64,000 bases of DNA from JASHPR01 sp963844655 (lineage in GTDB: Bacteria > Actinomycetota > Actinomycetes > Streptosporangiales > Streptosporangiaceae). Location of the stretch: assembly GCA_963844655.1 (NCBI GenBank), contig CAWJPA010000007.1:124001-188000 (forward strand), given 5' to 3'. How positions within the stretch are numbered: position 1 is the first letter of the stretch; every line of letters starts with the position of its first letter. The notes below the pieces were generated by a model. The model saw only the letters and a program-made list of their open reading frames with translations. It was not told the origin of the DNA and ran no database searches. Both the position numbers and the translations under genes were made by a program. Shown here in pieces: positions 33,771-41,747 of the stretch.

Positions 33771-34723
33771 TCCGGTTCCTGAGATCCCGGCCCTATGCGT
33801 TCGCGCTGGTGCTGTTCGTGGTCCTGCTGATCGTGAACGTCATCGCGCAGCCGAGCTTCGCCAGCCCGTCCAACTGGCCGGTGACCCTGGCCATCTTCGC
33901 GCCGTTCGCCATCGCCGCCCTGGCCTCCACTCCGGCGATCATGTCTGGCGGCGGCGGCATCGACATATCGATCGGCCCGCTGATGACCGTGGTCGACATG
34001 GTCATCGTGGCCGTCCTGCTGCCGCACGGGCTGGGCGCGCCGTGGGTCGTGGTCCCCGTCTGCCTGGTCATCGGGACCGCCGTGGGCGCGGTCAACGGCA
34101 CCCTCGTCACCGTCTTCCGCTTCCAGCCGGTGGTCGCGACGCTCTGCATGAACTTCATCCTGACCGGGCTGGCCACACAGATCGAGGGCGGGGCCACGCC
34201 GCAAGGATCCACCTGGTGGACCGACGACCTGGCCAGCTCGTTCGGCCCCATCCCCGGCGGCCTCATCTCACTCGCGGTCGTGCTGGTGATCTGGTTCGCG
34301 CTGTCCCGCACCGCGTACCTGCGGAACCTGTACGCCACAGGCGGTGATGACGCCGCCGCGTTCTCCGCCGGAGTGGACGTGACCCGGGTCAGGATCCTCG
34401 CGTACACAGCGGGCGGCCTGTTCGCCGGCGTCGGCGGCCTCGCGCTGATGGCTGTGCTCAGGGAGGGCGAGGCGAGCGACGCGACCATGTACACGCTCGT
34501 GGCGCTGGCCGCGGTCGCCCTCGGCGGTACGGCGTTCACCGGCAAGCGCGGCAGCCTCGTCGGCACGCTGTTCGGCGCCGGGTGCATGTACCTGATCACG
34601 AACGTGCTCAGCGCCGCCCGCGTCCCGGACACCTGGACGGACGCGATCTACGGCGGCCTGCTGCTCATCGCGGTGATCTTCAGCGCCGGGCTGGCCAACG
34701 CGACCCAGGCCAGGGCGGCATGA
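33767..34723 (+). CDS. Sugar ABC transporter permease (RbsC family)
   Basis: A 318-residue membrane protein of the BPD-2 (RbsC/XylH) family with about nine helices. Hallmarks are LASTPAIMSGGGGIDISIGPLM (about 62-82) and GAVNGTLVTVFRFQPVVATLCMNFI (about 104-128), followed by the ALGGTAFTGKRGSLVGTLFGA region (about 242-262). The Gly-rich GGIDIS segment is where these permeases contact the ATPase. GTG start overlaps the ATPase stop; its stop overlaps the second permease (ATGA). Two different permeases suggest a heterodimer. Confidence 0.93.
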   Translation: MIRFLRSRPYAFALVLFVVLLIVNVIAQPSFASPSNWPVTLAIFAPFAIAALASTPAIMSGGGGIDISIGPLMTVVDMVIVAVLLPHGLGAPWVVVPVCLVIGTAVGAVNGTLVTVFRFQPVVATLCMNFILTGLATQIEGGATPQGSTWWTDDLASSFGPIPGGLISLAVVLVIWFALSRTAYLRNLYATGGDDAAAFSAGVDVTRVRILAYTAGGLFAGVGGLALMAVLREGEASDATMYTLVALAAVALGGTAFTGKRGSLVGTLFGAGCMYLITNVLSAARVPDTWTDAIYGGLLLIAVIFSAGLANATQARAA

Positions 34724-35718
34724 CAAGCCTCGGCCTGCTATCGCGGCCCCTGACGGCCAGGCACCAGATCGCCGACCTGCAGCGGCGGTTCCCGCTGCTG
34801 CAGGTGGCGGCGCTGGCCGTGCTGTACCTCGTGGGCGCGCTCACCGTGCCTGGGTGGACCCTGATGTCCACGACCTCCTCGATGCTGGTCATGGCCGGGC
34901 TGCTCGGGCTGGCCGGAGCCGGGCAGACGATCGTCGTGCTCGGCGGCGGGATCGACTTTTCTGTGGGCTCCTTCATCACCGCAGGCGCTGTGTTCATCAC
35001 GGTGCTGACCAGCGTGGACCACTGGCCGATGTGGGCCGCGATCGCGTGCCCGCTCGCGGTAGGCGCTATCGGCGGCGCGCTCAACGGGGTGATCTCCTAC
35101 AGGTTCAGCATCGAGCCCCTGATCGTGACGCTCGGGGTGGGCTCCCTGCTGACCGGGGTGCTCACCGGATGGGTCAGCGGCGCGGTGACCGGTACCCCCC
35201 CAGCCTGGACGGACTCTGCCGTCTCGGTCGTCAGCAAGACGTTCGGCCTCTCGATCCCGCCGGTCGTGGCCATCTGGGCCGCGCTCGCAGTGATCATCGG
35301 GATTGTGCTGGCCAGGACCCGGCCCGGGCGCAGCCTCTACCTCAACGGCACCAACCCGGCCGCCGCCAGGCTCGCGCTGGTCCGCACGGGCTGGACGTGG
35401 ACCGCCGGGTTCATCGTGAGCGCGATGCTGGCCACGTTTGTCGGCATGCTGCTGGCCGGGAACGGCGGCAGCAACCTGACCTCGGGCGACCCCTACCTGT
35501 TCCAGGCGCTCACGGCGGTGATCGTCGGCGGCACGATGTTCGGCGGGCGGGGCGACTACTGGCGGACCGTTCTTGGCGCGCTGATCCTGACCGTCGTCAC
35601 GTACCTGCTGGAGGCCCACAACTACAGCATCGGCGTGCAGGAGATGGTCTACGGGCTCCTGATCATGATCGTGGTGGCCGTCTACGGCCGGGAGCGGAAG
35701 ATAAGGGACCGGGTATGA
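34720..35718 (+). CDS. Sugar ABC transporter permease (RbsC family), second copy
   Basis: A 332-residue permease with about ten helices. The GGGIDFSVGSFITAGAVF segment (about 75-92) and ALNGVISYRFSIEPLIVTLGVGSLLTG (about 121-147, quoted in part) are family signatures; VIVGGTMFGGRGDYWRTVLGALIL near 268-291 is the coupling region. It differs clearly from its partner, so the channel is probably heterodimeric. Start ATG 34720 overlaps the previous stop; its stop overlaps the glyoxalase gene (ATGA). Confidence 0.93.
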   Translation: MTSLGLLSRPLTARHQIADLQRRFPLLQVAALAVLYLVGALTVPGWTLMSTTSSMLVMAGLLGLAGAGQTIVVLGGGIDFSVGSFITAGAVFITVLTSVDHWPMWAAIACPLAVGAIGGALNGVISYRFSIEPLIVTLGVGSLLTGVLTGWVSGAVTGTPPAWTDSAVSVVSKTFGLSIPPVVAIWAALAVIIGIVLARTRPGRSLYLNGTNPAAARLALVRTGWTWTAGFIVSAMLATFVGMLLAGNGGSNLTSGDPYLFQALTAVIVGGTMFGGRGDYWRTVLGALILTVVTYLLEAHNYSIGVQEMVYGLLIMIVVAVYGRERKIRDRV

Positions 35719-36134
35719 ACCTCGTGCACCATCACGTCGGAGTCTCCGTATCAGACCTGGACCGGGCGAAGAAATGGTACGCAGAGGTCCTGGAGATGAC
35801 GGAGGGCTACGGGTTTGAGATCCCGCCCTTCGGGGTGCGCGGCCGCTTCATGGAAGGCCACGGCACCCGGGTGGAGCTTTTCGAGCGGGCAGGCTCGGCC
35901 CCGGGGATCGGCGGGCAGGACCCGCCGGCCGCGCTGCTCACCCGGGGCTACGGGCATATGGCGTTCGCCACGAGCGACCTGGACGCCACCTTCGCCGAGA
36001 TCGTCGCCCGCGGCGCGACGCCCGTATGGGATCCCCGGCCATCGCCGGAACCAGGAGTGCGCATGGCCTTCATCGCTGACCCCGACGGCAACCTCATCGA
36101 GATGATCGAGGTCGCCTCCGGGAAGACCGGGTGA
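35715..36134 (+). CDS. Glyoxalase/VOC superfamily protein
   Basis: A 139-residue single-chain VOC protein. It begins MNLVHHHVGVSVSDLDRAKKWYAE, with H7 as a probable metal ligand, then VELFERAG (about 54-61), GYGHMAFATSDLDATF (about 77-92; H80 as second ligand) and FIADPDGNLIEMIEV (about 118-132; E129 as ligand). The betaalphabetabetabeta pair is present twice, as in methylmalonyl-CoA epimerase and glyoxalase I. Fully coupled on both sides (ATGA, GTGA). In this operon it could act as an epimerase or isomerase on the imported compound. Confidence 0.9.
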   Translation: MNLVHHHVGVSVSDLDRAKKWYAEVLEMTEGYGFEIPPFGVRGRFMEGHGTRVELFERAGSAPGIGGQDPPAALLTRGYGHMAFATSDLDATFAEIVARGATPVWDPRPSPEPGVRMAFIADPDGNLIEMIEVASGKTG

Positions 36135-37456
36135 GCCGGACCATGACGACCATCATCAAGCCGGCCGGGCAGGGCGCGGTGACCGCGGCCGGACTGGAAG
36201 CAGTACGCGAGACGGTCACGGCGATCATCGCCGACATCCGCGAGCGCGGCGACGACGCGGTGCGGGAGTACTCCCGGAAGTTCGACAGCTGGTCCCCGAC
36301 GTCCTTCCTGCTGTCGCCGGCCGAGATCGACGCGATCGTGGGCCAGGTTCCCGCGCGGGTCATCGAGGACATCCAGTTCGTGCAGGAGCAGGTGCGGACG
36401 TTCGCCCGGGCCCAGCTGGACTCGATGAGGGAGTTCGAGCTCGAGACGCTGCCGGGGGTGCGGCTCGGGCAGAAACACAACCCGGTCGCAGCCGCCGGCG
36501 CCTACGTGCCCGGCGGGCGTTACCCGCTGGTCGCCTCGGCGCACATGACGATCGTGACCGCGAAGGTCGCCGGTGTCGAGCGGGTCACTGCCTGCACTCC
36601 GCCCATTCGCGGCGAGATTCCCGCCGCGACGGTCACGGCCATGCACCTGGCAGGCGCCGATGAGATCTACCTCCTCGGCGGTGTCCAGGCCGTGACCGCG
36701 CTCGCGGTGGGCACGCAGACCATCGGGAAGGTCGACCTGATCGCCGGGCCAGGCAACGCCTACGTCGCGGAGGCCAAGCGGCAGCTGTTCGGCGAGGTTG
36801 GGATCGACCTGCTCGCCGGGCCGACCGAGATCCTGATCGTCGCCGACGACACGGCGGACCCGGTCCTGGTGGCGGTGGACCTGCTCAGCCAGGCCGAGCA
36901 CGGCCCAGACTCCCCGGCCATCCTCATCACCCCGTCCGAGCGGGTCGCCCGCGAAACGCTCGCCCAGGTCGAGCGCATCCTGCCCGGCATGCCGACCAAG
37001 GACTTCGCCGGGCCCGCCTGGCGCGACCACGGCCAGGTCATCGTGACCGCGAGCCTCGACGAGGCGTTCGGGCTGGCCGACGAGTTCGCCTCCGAACATG
37101 TCGAGGTGCTCACGGAAAACCCGCGGCAGGCCCTGGAGAAGATGCACTCCTACGGTGCGCTGTTCCTCGGTACGGGCACCTGCGTGTCCTACGGCGACAA
37201 GGTCATCGGCACGAACCACGTGCTGCCCACCCGCAAGTCCGCCAGGTACACGGGCGGCCTCTGGGTCGGGAAGTACCTGCGCACCGTCACCTACCAGGAG
37301 GTCACAGACCCGGTTTCCAGTGCGCGGCTCGGGGAAATTTGCGGCCGGGCTGCCCGCGTCGAGCTGTTCGAAGGCCACGCGCGCTCCGGAGACATCCGGG
37401 CGGCGGCCCTCGACGGCGGTGAGCCAGGGTGGCTGCACACGGCAGGCGGAGCGTGA
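36131..37456 (+). CDS. Histidinol dehydrogenase-like enzyme (catabolic paralogue)
   Basis: A 441-residue NAD-dependent HisD-fold enzyme. The zinc and catalytic residues of E. coli HisD align: Q254 and H257 (SQAEHGPDS), E322 and H323 (FASEHVEV), D356 (SYGDKVIG) and H416 (EGHARSGD). GPGNAYV (207-213) is the conserved NAD-proximal segment. It is not in a histidine operon: neighbours are sugar-type permeases, a VOC protein and an SDR. Such paralogues include HpsN, which oxidizes 2,3-dihydroxypropane-sulfonate. So it probably makes two successive oxidations of a primary alcohol to a carboxylate on a non-histidine substrate. Start GTG overlaps the VOC stop. Confidence 0.9.
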   Translation: MSRTMTTIIKPAGQGAVTAAGLEAVRETVTAIIADIRERGDDAVREYSRKFDSWSPTSFLLSPAEIDAIVGQVPARVIEDIQFVQEQVRTFARAQLDSMREFELETLPGVRLGQKHNPVAAAGAYVPGGRYPLVASAHMTIVTAKVAGVERVTACTPPIRGEIPAATVTAMHLAGADEIYLLGGVQAVTALAVGTQTIGKVDLIAGPGNAYVAEAKRQLFGEVGIDLLAGPTEILIVADDTADPVLVAVDLLSQAEHGPDSPAILITPSERVARETLAQVERILPGMPTKDFAGPAWRDHGQVIVTASLDEAFGLADEFASEHVEVLTENPRQALEKMHSYGALFLGTGTCVSYGDKVIGTNHVLPTRKSARYTGGLWVGKYLRTVTYQEVTDPVSSARLGEICGRAARVELFEGHARSGDIRAAALDGGEPGWLHTAGGA

Positions 37457-38223
37457 CCGGGCTAGCCGGGCGTACCGCGCTCGTTACCGGCGCCGGCAAC
37501 GGCCTCGGCCGGGCCATCGCGCTCGCGCTCGCCGGCGAAGGCGCCAGGGTGATCTGCGTCGGGCGAACCGCCGCGACGCTGGAGGAGACGGTCTCACTGC
37601 TCCCGCCGGGAGTCCCTGATGGCCGGTCGGTCACCGCCGACGTCAGCCGGGACGAAGCCGTCACCGCGCTCGCCGGGGCCGTGGCCAGCGAAAACGTGTC
37701 TATCTTGATCAACAACGCCGGCATCCCCGGGCCGGTCAAGCCCCTGAAAGACATCTCTCCGGCGGAGTGGGATGACGTCTTTTCCGTGAACGTGCGCAGT
37801 GTCTACCTGATGTGCCGCGCGTTCATCCAGCCGATGGCGCGGGCCGGGGGCGGGGACATCATCAACCTGGCCTCGGTCAGCGGGAAGCGGCCGCTCATCC
37901 ACCGCACCCCCTATGTGGCCAGCAAGATGGCGATCATCGGCCTGACGCGGACGCTGGCCTTCGAGTGCGGGCCGCTGGGGATCAGCGTGAATTCGCTGTC
38001 TCCGGGTCCGGCCCGCGGACCGCGCATGGCCCGCAACTTCGAGTGGGAAGCGCGGCAGTCCGGCATAACCGTGGCGGAGGCCGAGCGCCAGTTCGTGTCC
38101 CGTGCGGCGCTGAACCGGCTCGTCGAGCCGGACGAAGTGGCCGCCTCCGCCATCGCGATGCTGCACATGCCGGGATTGTGCGGAGCCGATATCGATTTGT
38201 CGGCCGGAATGATCGCACCGTGA
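37453..38223 (+). CDS. Short-chain dehydrogenase/reductase
   Basis: A 256-residue SDR. TGAGNGLG (about 12-19), NNAGIPG (about 87-93), Ser in LASVSGKRP (about 137), and PYVASKMAI (about 152-160) complete the Ser-Tyr-Lys site. LSPGPARGP and a C-terminal LSAGMI, in place of the usual VDGG, are present. The start GTG 37453 overlaps the HisD-like stop (GTGA). Likely a hydroxy/keto oxidoreductase of the same pathway. Confidence 0.93.
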   Translation: MTGLAGRTALVTGAGNGLGRAIALALAGEGARVICVGRTAATLEETVSLLPPGVPDGRSVTADVSRDEAVTALAGAVASENVSILINNAGIPGPVKPLKDISPAEWDDVFSVNVRSVYLMCRAFIQPMARAGGGDIINLASVSGKRPLIHRTPYVASKMAIIGLTRTLAFECGPLGISVNSLSPGPARGPRMARNFEWEARQSGITVAEAERQFVSRAALNRLVEPDEVAASAIAMLHMPGLCGADIDLSAGMIAP

Positions 38224-38250
38224 GAACTGGATTCCGATAAGGGGTTGCGA

Positions 38251-39375
38251 ATGGGCGTGTCCAGGGTCCTGATCGTGGGCGGCGGGATTACCGGCACCGT
38301 CGCAGCGGTCGCGCTGGCCCAGCGCGGTGTGGAAGTCGAGCTCATCGAGATCCGTGATGAATGGGCCGGGGCCGGGCACGGCATCACCCTGCAAGGAAAT
38401 GCGCTCCGGTCCTTCCGGATCATCGGGGTGTGGGACGAGGTCCGCTCGCACGGCTTCGAGTTCGACTGGGTACGGCTCAGCCGCGCGGACGGCTCGCTGA
38501 TCGTGGAGGTCCCGACCCCGCCGACCGGCGGCCCCGGGTTGCCGCCGACCCTCGGCTCGCTCCGCTCGGACCTGCAGCGGATCCTGGCCGCCGCCGTCTA
38601 TGCCGCCGGGGTCCGGGTGCGGCTCGGGGTGACGATCGCCAGCTGGTCCAACCAGCCCTCCGGCGTGGCCGTTGGGTTCACGGACGGCACATCCGGCCGA
38701 TACGACCTGGTCGTGGGGGCGGACGGCATCCGCTCCGCGACCCGGTCCCGGCTCGGCATCGAGACCGCGCCCAAGCCGACGGGCATGTCGATCTGGCGCG
38801 TGCTGGCCGAACGCTCCCCGGAGATGACCTGTTCGGAGCTCTTCTACGAAGGGCCGCGGTACAAGGCCGGCTACAGCCCGATCTCGCAGACGAGCGTCTA
38901 CGCCTACCTCCTGGATGCCGACACGCCAGAGGCCGGCCCGGGCGGCCGCAAGCCGGGCGCGGTGCTCCGCGAGCGGGCAGCCGGCTACGAGGGCCGCTGG
39001 GGGCCCATCCGCGACGCGATCACCGACGACACCCCCGTCAACTACCAGCGGATCGAGTCGCTGCTCGTCGATGACCCGTGGTACCGCAACCGGGTGGTCC
39101 TGATCGGTGATGCGGTGCACGCCTGCCCGCCACTGATCGCCCAGGGCGCCGCGATGTGCACCGAGGACGCCATCGTGCTGGCCGAACTGGTCACCAGCGA
39201 CGAGCCGGTGGAGCAGGCGCTGAAGGAGTTCATGCACCGCCGGATGCCGCGGGTCAGGCTGGTCGTGGAGAACTCGCTGCAACTCGCCGTCTGGGAGATC
39301 CACCCGGACACGCCGGGTGCCGACCCCGCCGGGATCTTGGCGACGACGCTCGCCGCCCTGCAGGAGCCGGCGTGA
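38251..39375 (+). CDS. FAD-dependent monooxygenase (PHBH/UbiH-type)
   Basis: A 374-residue class-A flavoprotein hydroxylase. Dinucleotide motif VGGGITG is at residues 9-15, then the E at the end of strand 2 (VELIEI). DG motif VVGADGIRS lies at about 153-161, and the GD motif VLIGDAVHACPPLIAQGAAM at about 285-304. Length and motif order match p-hydroxybenzoate-hydroxylase-like enzymes that use NAD(P)H and O2 to hydroxylate an aromatic or heteroaromatic ring, or form an epoxide. The preceding stop is 27 bases upstream; a TTG at 38245 is an alternative start. Its stop overlaps the next gene (GTGA). It is the strongest indication that the imported compound is aromatic or heterocyclic. Confidence 0.92.
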   Translation: MGVSRVLIVGGGITGTVAAVALAQRGVEVELIEIRDEWAGAGHGITLQGNALRSFRIIGVWDEVRSHGFEFDWVRLSRADGSLIVEVPTPPTGGPGLPPTLGSLRSDLQRILAAAVYAAGVRVRLGVTIASWSNQPSGVAVGFTDGTSGRYDLVVGADGIRSATRSRLGIETAPKPTGMSIWRVLAERSPEMTCSELFYEGPRYKAGYSPISQTSVYAYLLDADTPEAGPGGRKPGAVLRERAAGYEGRWGPIRDAITDDTPVNYQRIESLLVDDPWYRNRVVLIGDAVHACPPLIAQGAAMCTEDAIVLAELVTSDEPVEQALKEFMHRRMPRVRLVVENSLQLAVWEIHPDTPGADPAGILATTLAALQEPA

Positions 39376-39854
39376 CCGCCGCGCCGGACCGCGCTGGCCC
39401 GAACAGCAGCCGACCGATGGGACCTGGAGTGAAACGAGAAATCTTCGACACCTACATCCGCCGGTTCAACCAGGAGGATCCCGGCGCCTTCGATGACTAC
39501 ATGGCGCCCGATGTGCGCATGCTGAACGGCACGCTGGAGCTCAACGGCGTCGGTGAAGTGAAGGATCACTACGCGAAGATCTGGGGCGCGATGCGGGAAT
39601 CGCTCAACGTCGAGCGGTTCGTCAGCGACGCCGCGACCGTCGCGATCCAGATGCACACGCATTTCGAGGTGCTGACCGATGATCCCGCCTCACCCTTCGG
39701 CCAGATCCGCGCCGGCGAGACCTTCGACTTTCACGGCCTGATCATGTACCGGCTGGGTGGCGACGAAAAGTTCACTGACATCAAGGTCGCCTACAACAGC
39801 TTCATCTACACCGATCTCGACGGCGCTGCGACCGATCTCGGGATACCGCACTGA
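39372..39854 (+). CDS. SnoaL/NTF2-like protein
   Basis: A 160-residue protein with the NTF2-like fold: helices YIRRFNQEDPGAFDDYMAPDVRM (about 25-47; listed as its key part), then curved sheet strands with VAIQMHTHFEVL and FDFHGLIMYRL, and TDIKVAYNSF near the C-terminus. SnoaL-like proteins are ester cyclases, isomerases or hydratases without cofactors. The first 18 residues may be untranslated; ATG 39417 or GTG 39429 are possible starts. The GTG chosen overlaps the monooxygenase stop. Confidence 0.85.
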   Translation: MTAAPDRAGPNSSRPMGPGVKREIFDTYIRRFNQEDPGAFDDYMAPDVRMLNGTLELNGVGEVKDHYAKIWGAMRESLNVERFVSDAATVAIQMHTHFEVLTDDPASPFGQIRAGETFDFHGLIMYRLGGDEKFTDIKVAYNSFIYTDLDGAATDLGIPH

Positions 39855-39856
39855 CC

Positions 39857-41218
39857 ATGAATTCCTTCACCGGGCAGTTCCTCCGGCCGGGCGACGAGGG
39901 GTTCGCCGCCGCCGCCGTCAGCCGGGTCTTCAACCAGCGCCGCCCGGCCCACCTGCCCGCGGGCGTCCTGCGCGCCGCGGACGCCGCTGACGTGGCGGCT
40001 GGGGTGCGCCTGGCTCGGTCCGAGGGCTGGCGGATCGCCGTCCGCGCGGGCGGGCACAGCTGGGCGGCCTGGTCGATGCTGGAGAACACGCTGCTGATCG
40101 ATCTCGGGGCCTTCACCGGCATGAGCTACGACGACGCCACAGGGACCGTAACCGCCGGCCCGGCGGTCCGCGGCGGCCTCGACCTCGACCCCTACCTCGC
40201 CGGGCGGGGCCGGTTCTTCCCGGGCGGCCACTGCCCCTCGGTCGGGCTGGGCGGCTTCCTGCTGCAGGGCGGGATGGGATGGAACTGCCGTGGCTGGGGC
40301 TGGGCCGCTGAGTCGATCGAGGCGGCGGAGGTGGTGACCGCCTCCGGCGACGTGGTGTGGTGCAGCGCCACCGAGAACGCCGACTTGTTCTGGGCCGCCC
40401 GCGGCTCCGGTCCTGGCTTCTTCGGCGTGGTCACGGCGTTCCGCCTGCGCACTCGCGAGCGGTACCGGGATCTGACTCAGACCACCTACGTGTATCCCGC
40501 CGGGCTGGCCGAGGACGTGCTCGGCTGGCTGCATCGCGCGCGCCACGAGGTGCCGCCGTCGGTTGAGCTGGTAGCCGTCGGGATCACGCCACCGCTGCCC
40601 CCGGAGCTGGACCACACCGGGCCGGTCCTGGTCGTCGACGGAGTGAGCTTCGACGGCGGCCCCGGGTCGCTGGCCGCCCTGGACACCTGCCCGGTGGCGG
40701 GCCAGGCCCTGGTGCGCAAGATCGCTCAGCCGGTCACGATCGGCGAGCTGCGCACCGAGCAGACGCGCGCCAACCCGGAGGGCCACCGGTATGCCGTCGA
40801 CAACGCGTACCTCGCCGGGGAACCGGGTCCGCTGGTCGCAGCCCTGGCGCCCGCATTCACCGGCCTGCCGACGGCCAAGTCCTTCTCGCTGTGGTTCGAC
40901 CTCGCGCACCTGCCCGCCCGCCCGCTGCCGGACATGGCCCTGTCGCTGCAGACCGACATCTATTTCGCGACCTACGTGATCAGCGAGCAGGACACCGACG
41001 ACGATGCCTGCCGCACCTGGGTCGGGGATACCATGCGACGCCTCGAGCCGTTCTCTCCTGGCTGCTATCTCGGGGACAGCGACCTGCTGGTGCGGCCGGC
41101 CCGGTTCATGTCCGATGACGCCTGGCGGCGTTTCCAGGGCATCCGCGCCGCATGGGACCCGGACCGCCTGTTCGCCGGCTATCTCTGCGCCGACGAGACG
41201 CTCTTGAACCAGCCATGA
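39857..41218 (+). CDS. BBE-like FAD-linked oxidase, probably bicovalent flavin
   Basis: A 453-residue flavoprotein oxidase. PCMH domain: RAGGHSW with H67 (8-alpha-His site) and GGHCPSVG with C126 (6-S-Cys site), both needed for bicovalent FAD. Then GGFLLQGGMGWNCRGWG and the substrate domain with BBE-end WDPDRLFAGYL at the C-terminus. It oxidizes a hydroxyl or CH-NH group with reduction of O2 to H2O2. Compare with the gene at 6276-7607, where the Cys is Gly. Start 3 bases after the SnoaL-like stop. Confidence 0.92.
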   Translation: MNSFTGQFLRPGDEGFAAAAVSRVFNQRRPAHLPAGVLRAADAADVAAGVRLARSEGWRIAVRAGGHSWAAWSMLENTLLIDLGAFTGMSYDDATGTVTAGPAVRGGLDLDPYLAGRGRFFPGGHCPSVGLGGFLLQGGMGWNCRGWGWAAESIEAAEVVTASGDVVWCSATENADLFWAARGSGPGFFGVVTAFRLRTRERYRDLTQTTYVYPAGLAEDVLGWLHRARHEVPPSVELVAVGITPPLPPELDHTGPVLVVDGVSFDGGPGSLAALDTCPVAGQALVRKIAQPVTIGELRTEQTRANPEGHRYAVDNAYLAGEPGPLVAALAPAFTGLPTAKSFSLWFDLAHLPARPLPDMALSLQTDIYFATYVISEQDTDDDACRTWVGDTMRRLEPFSPGCYLGDSDLLVRPARFMSDDAWRRFQGIRAAWDPDRLFAGYLCADETLLNQP

Positions 41219-41240
41219 CCGATGCGTGAGGCAGACGACG

Positions 41241-41747
41241 ATGACATGGACGCCAAGGCGAGTCGTGACCGGTCATGACGATGACGGGAAGTCGGTGTTC
41301 CTGTCGGACGGAGCGCCGGCCGTCGCCCGCACGGCCCCGGACGGCGCAGGCTTCTACGAAATGTGGTCCACGGCGGCGGCACCTGTTCCGCTGACCGCGA
41401 CAGAACCGGACCCCGCGGCCGGTGACGTGCTCGTGCCTCCGCCGCCGAACGGCACCAAGATCCGCATCAACGAGTTCCCTCCGGGGGTAATCTCGCCCGT
41501 GCACCGCACCCAGTCGGTTGATTACGGGATCGTCGTCGAGGGGGAGATGGTGCTGGTCCTCGACGATTCCGAGACGGTGCTGCGCCGCGGGGACGTCGTC
41601 GTGCAGCGTGGCACCAGCCACCGCTGGGAGAACCGCGGCGACCTGGCCGCGCGGATGGTCTTTGTCCTGGTAGACGCCGCGTTCACCGAGGATCTGATCG
41701 AGACCCTGGGCGAGGACGCCGTCAGGAGCCCGGTTCCGGAGGTCTGA
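41241..41747 (+). CDS. Cupin domain protein
   Basis: A 168-residue cupin. The barrel is at about residues 75-145: IRINEFPPGVISPVHRTQSVDYGIVVEGEMVLVL (the first cupin motif, with H as metal ligand in VHRTQSVDYG and E in EGEM), RRGDVVVQRGTSHRWENRG (second motif; His in SHRW). Metal ligands could be H90, D95 or so, E101 and H135, so iron/zinc is probable. Such cupins are isomerases, dioxygenases or decarboxylases. A GTG at 41226 is an alternative start. Its 3' end overlaps the convergent sedolisin gene by 26 bases. It ends the importer operon. Confidence 0.88.
   Translation: MTWTPRRVVTGHDDDGKSVFLSDGAPAVARTAPDGAGFYEMWSTAAAPVPLTATEPDPAAGDVLVPPPPNGTKIRINEFPPGVISPVHRTQSVDYGIVVEGEMVLVLDDSETVLRRGDVVVQRGTSHRWENRGDLAARMVFVLVDAAFTEDLIETLGEDAVRSPVPEV

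Noticed and set aside
41722..41747. Overlap of the convergent cupin and sedolisin genes
   Set aside because: Short convergent overlaps at stops are common and need no special explanation.
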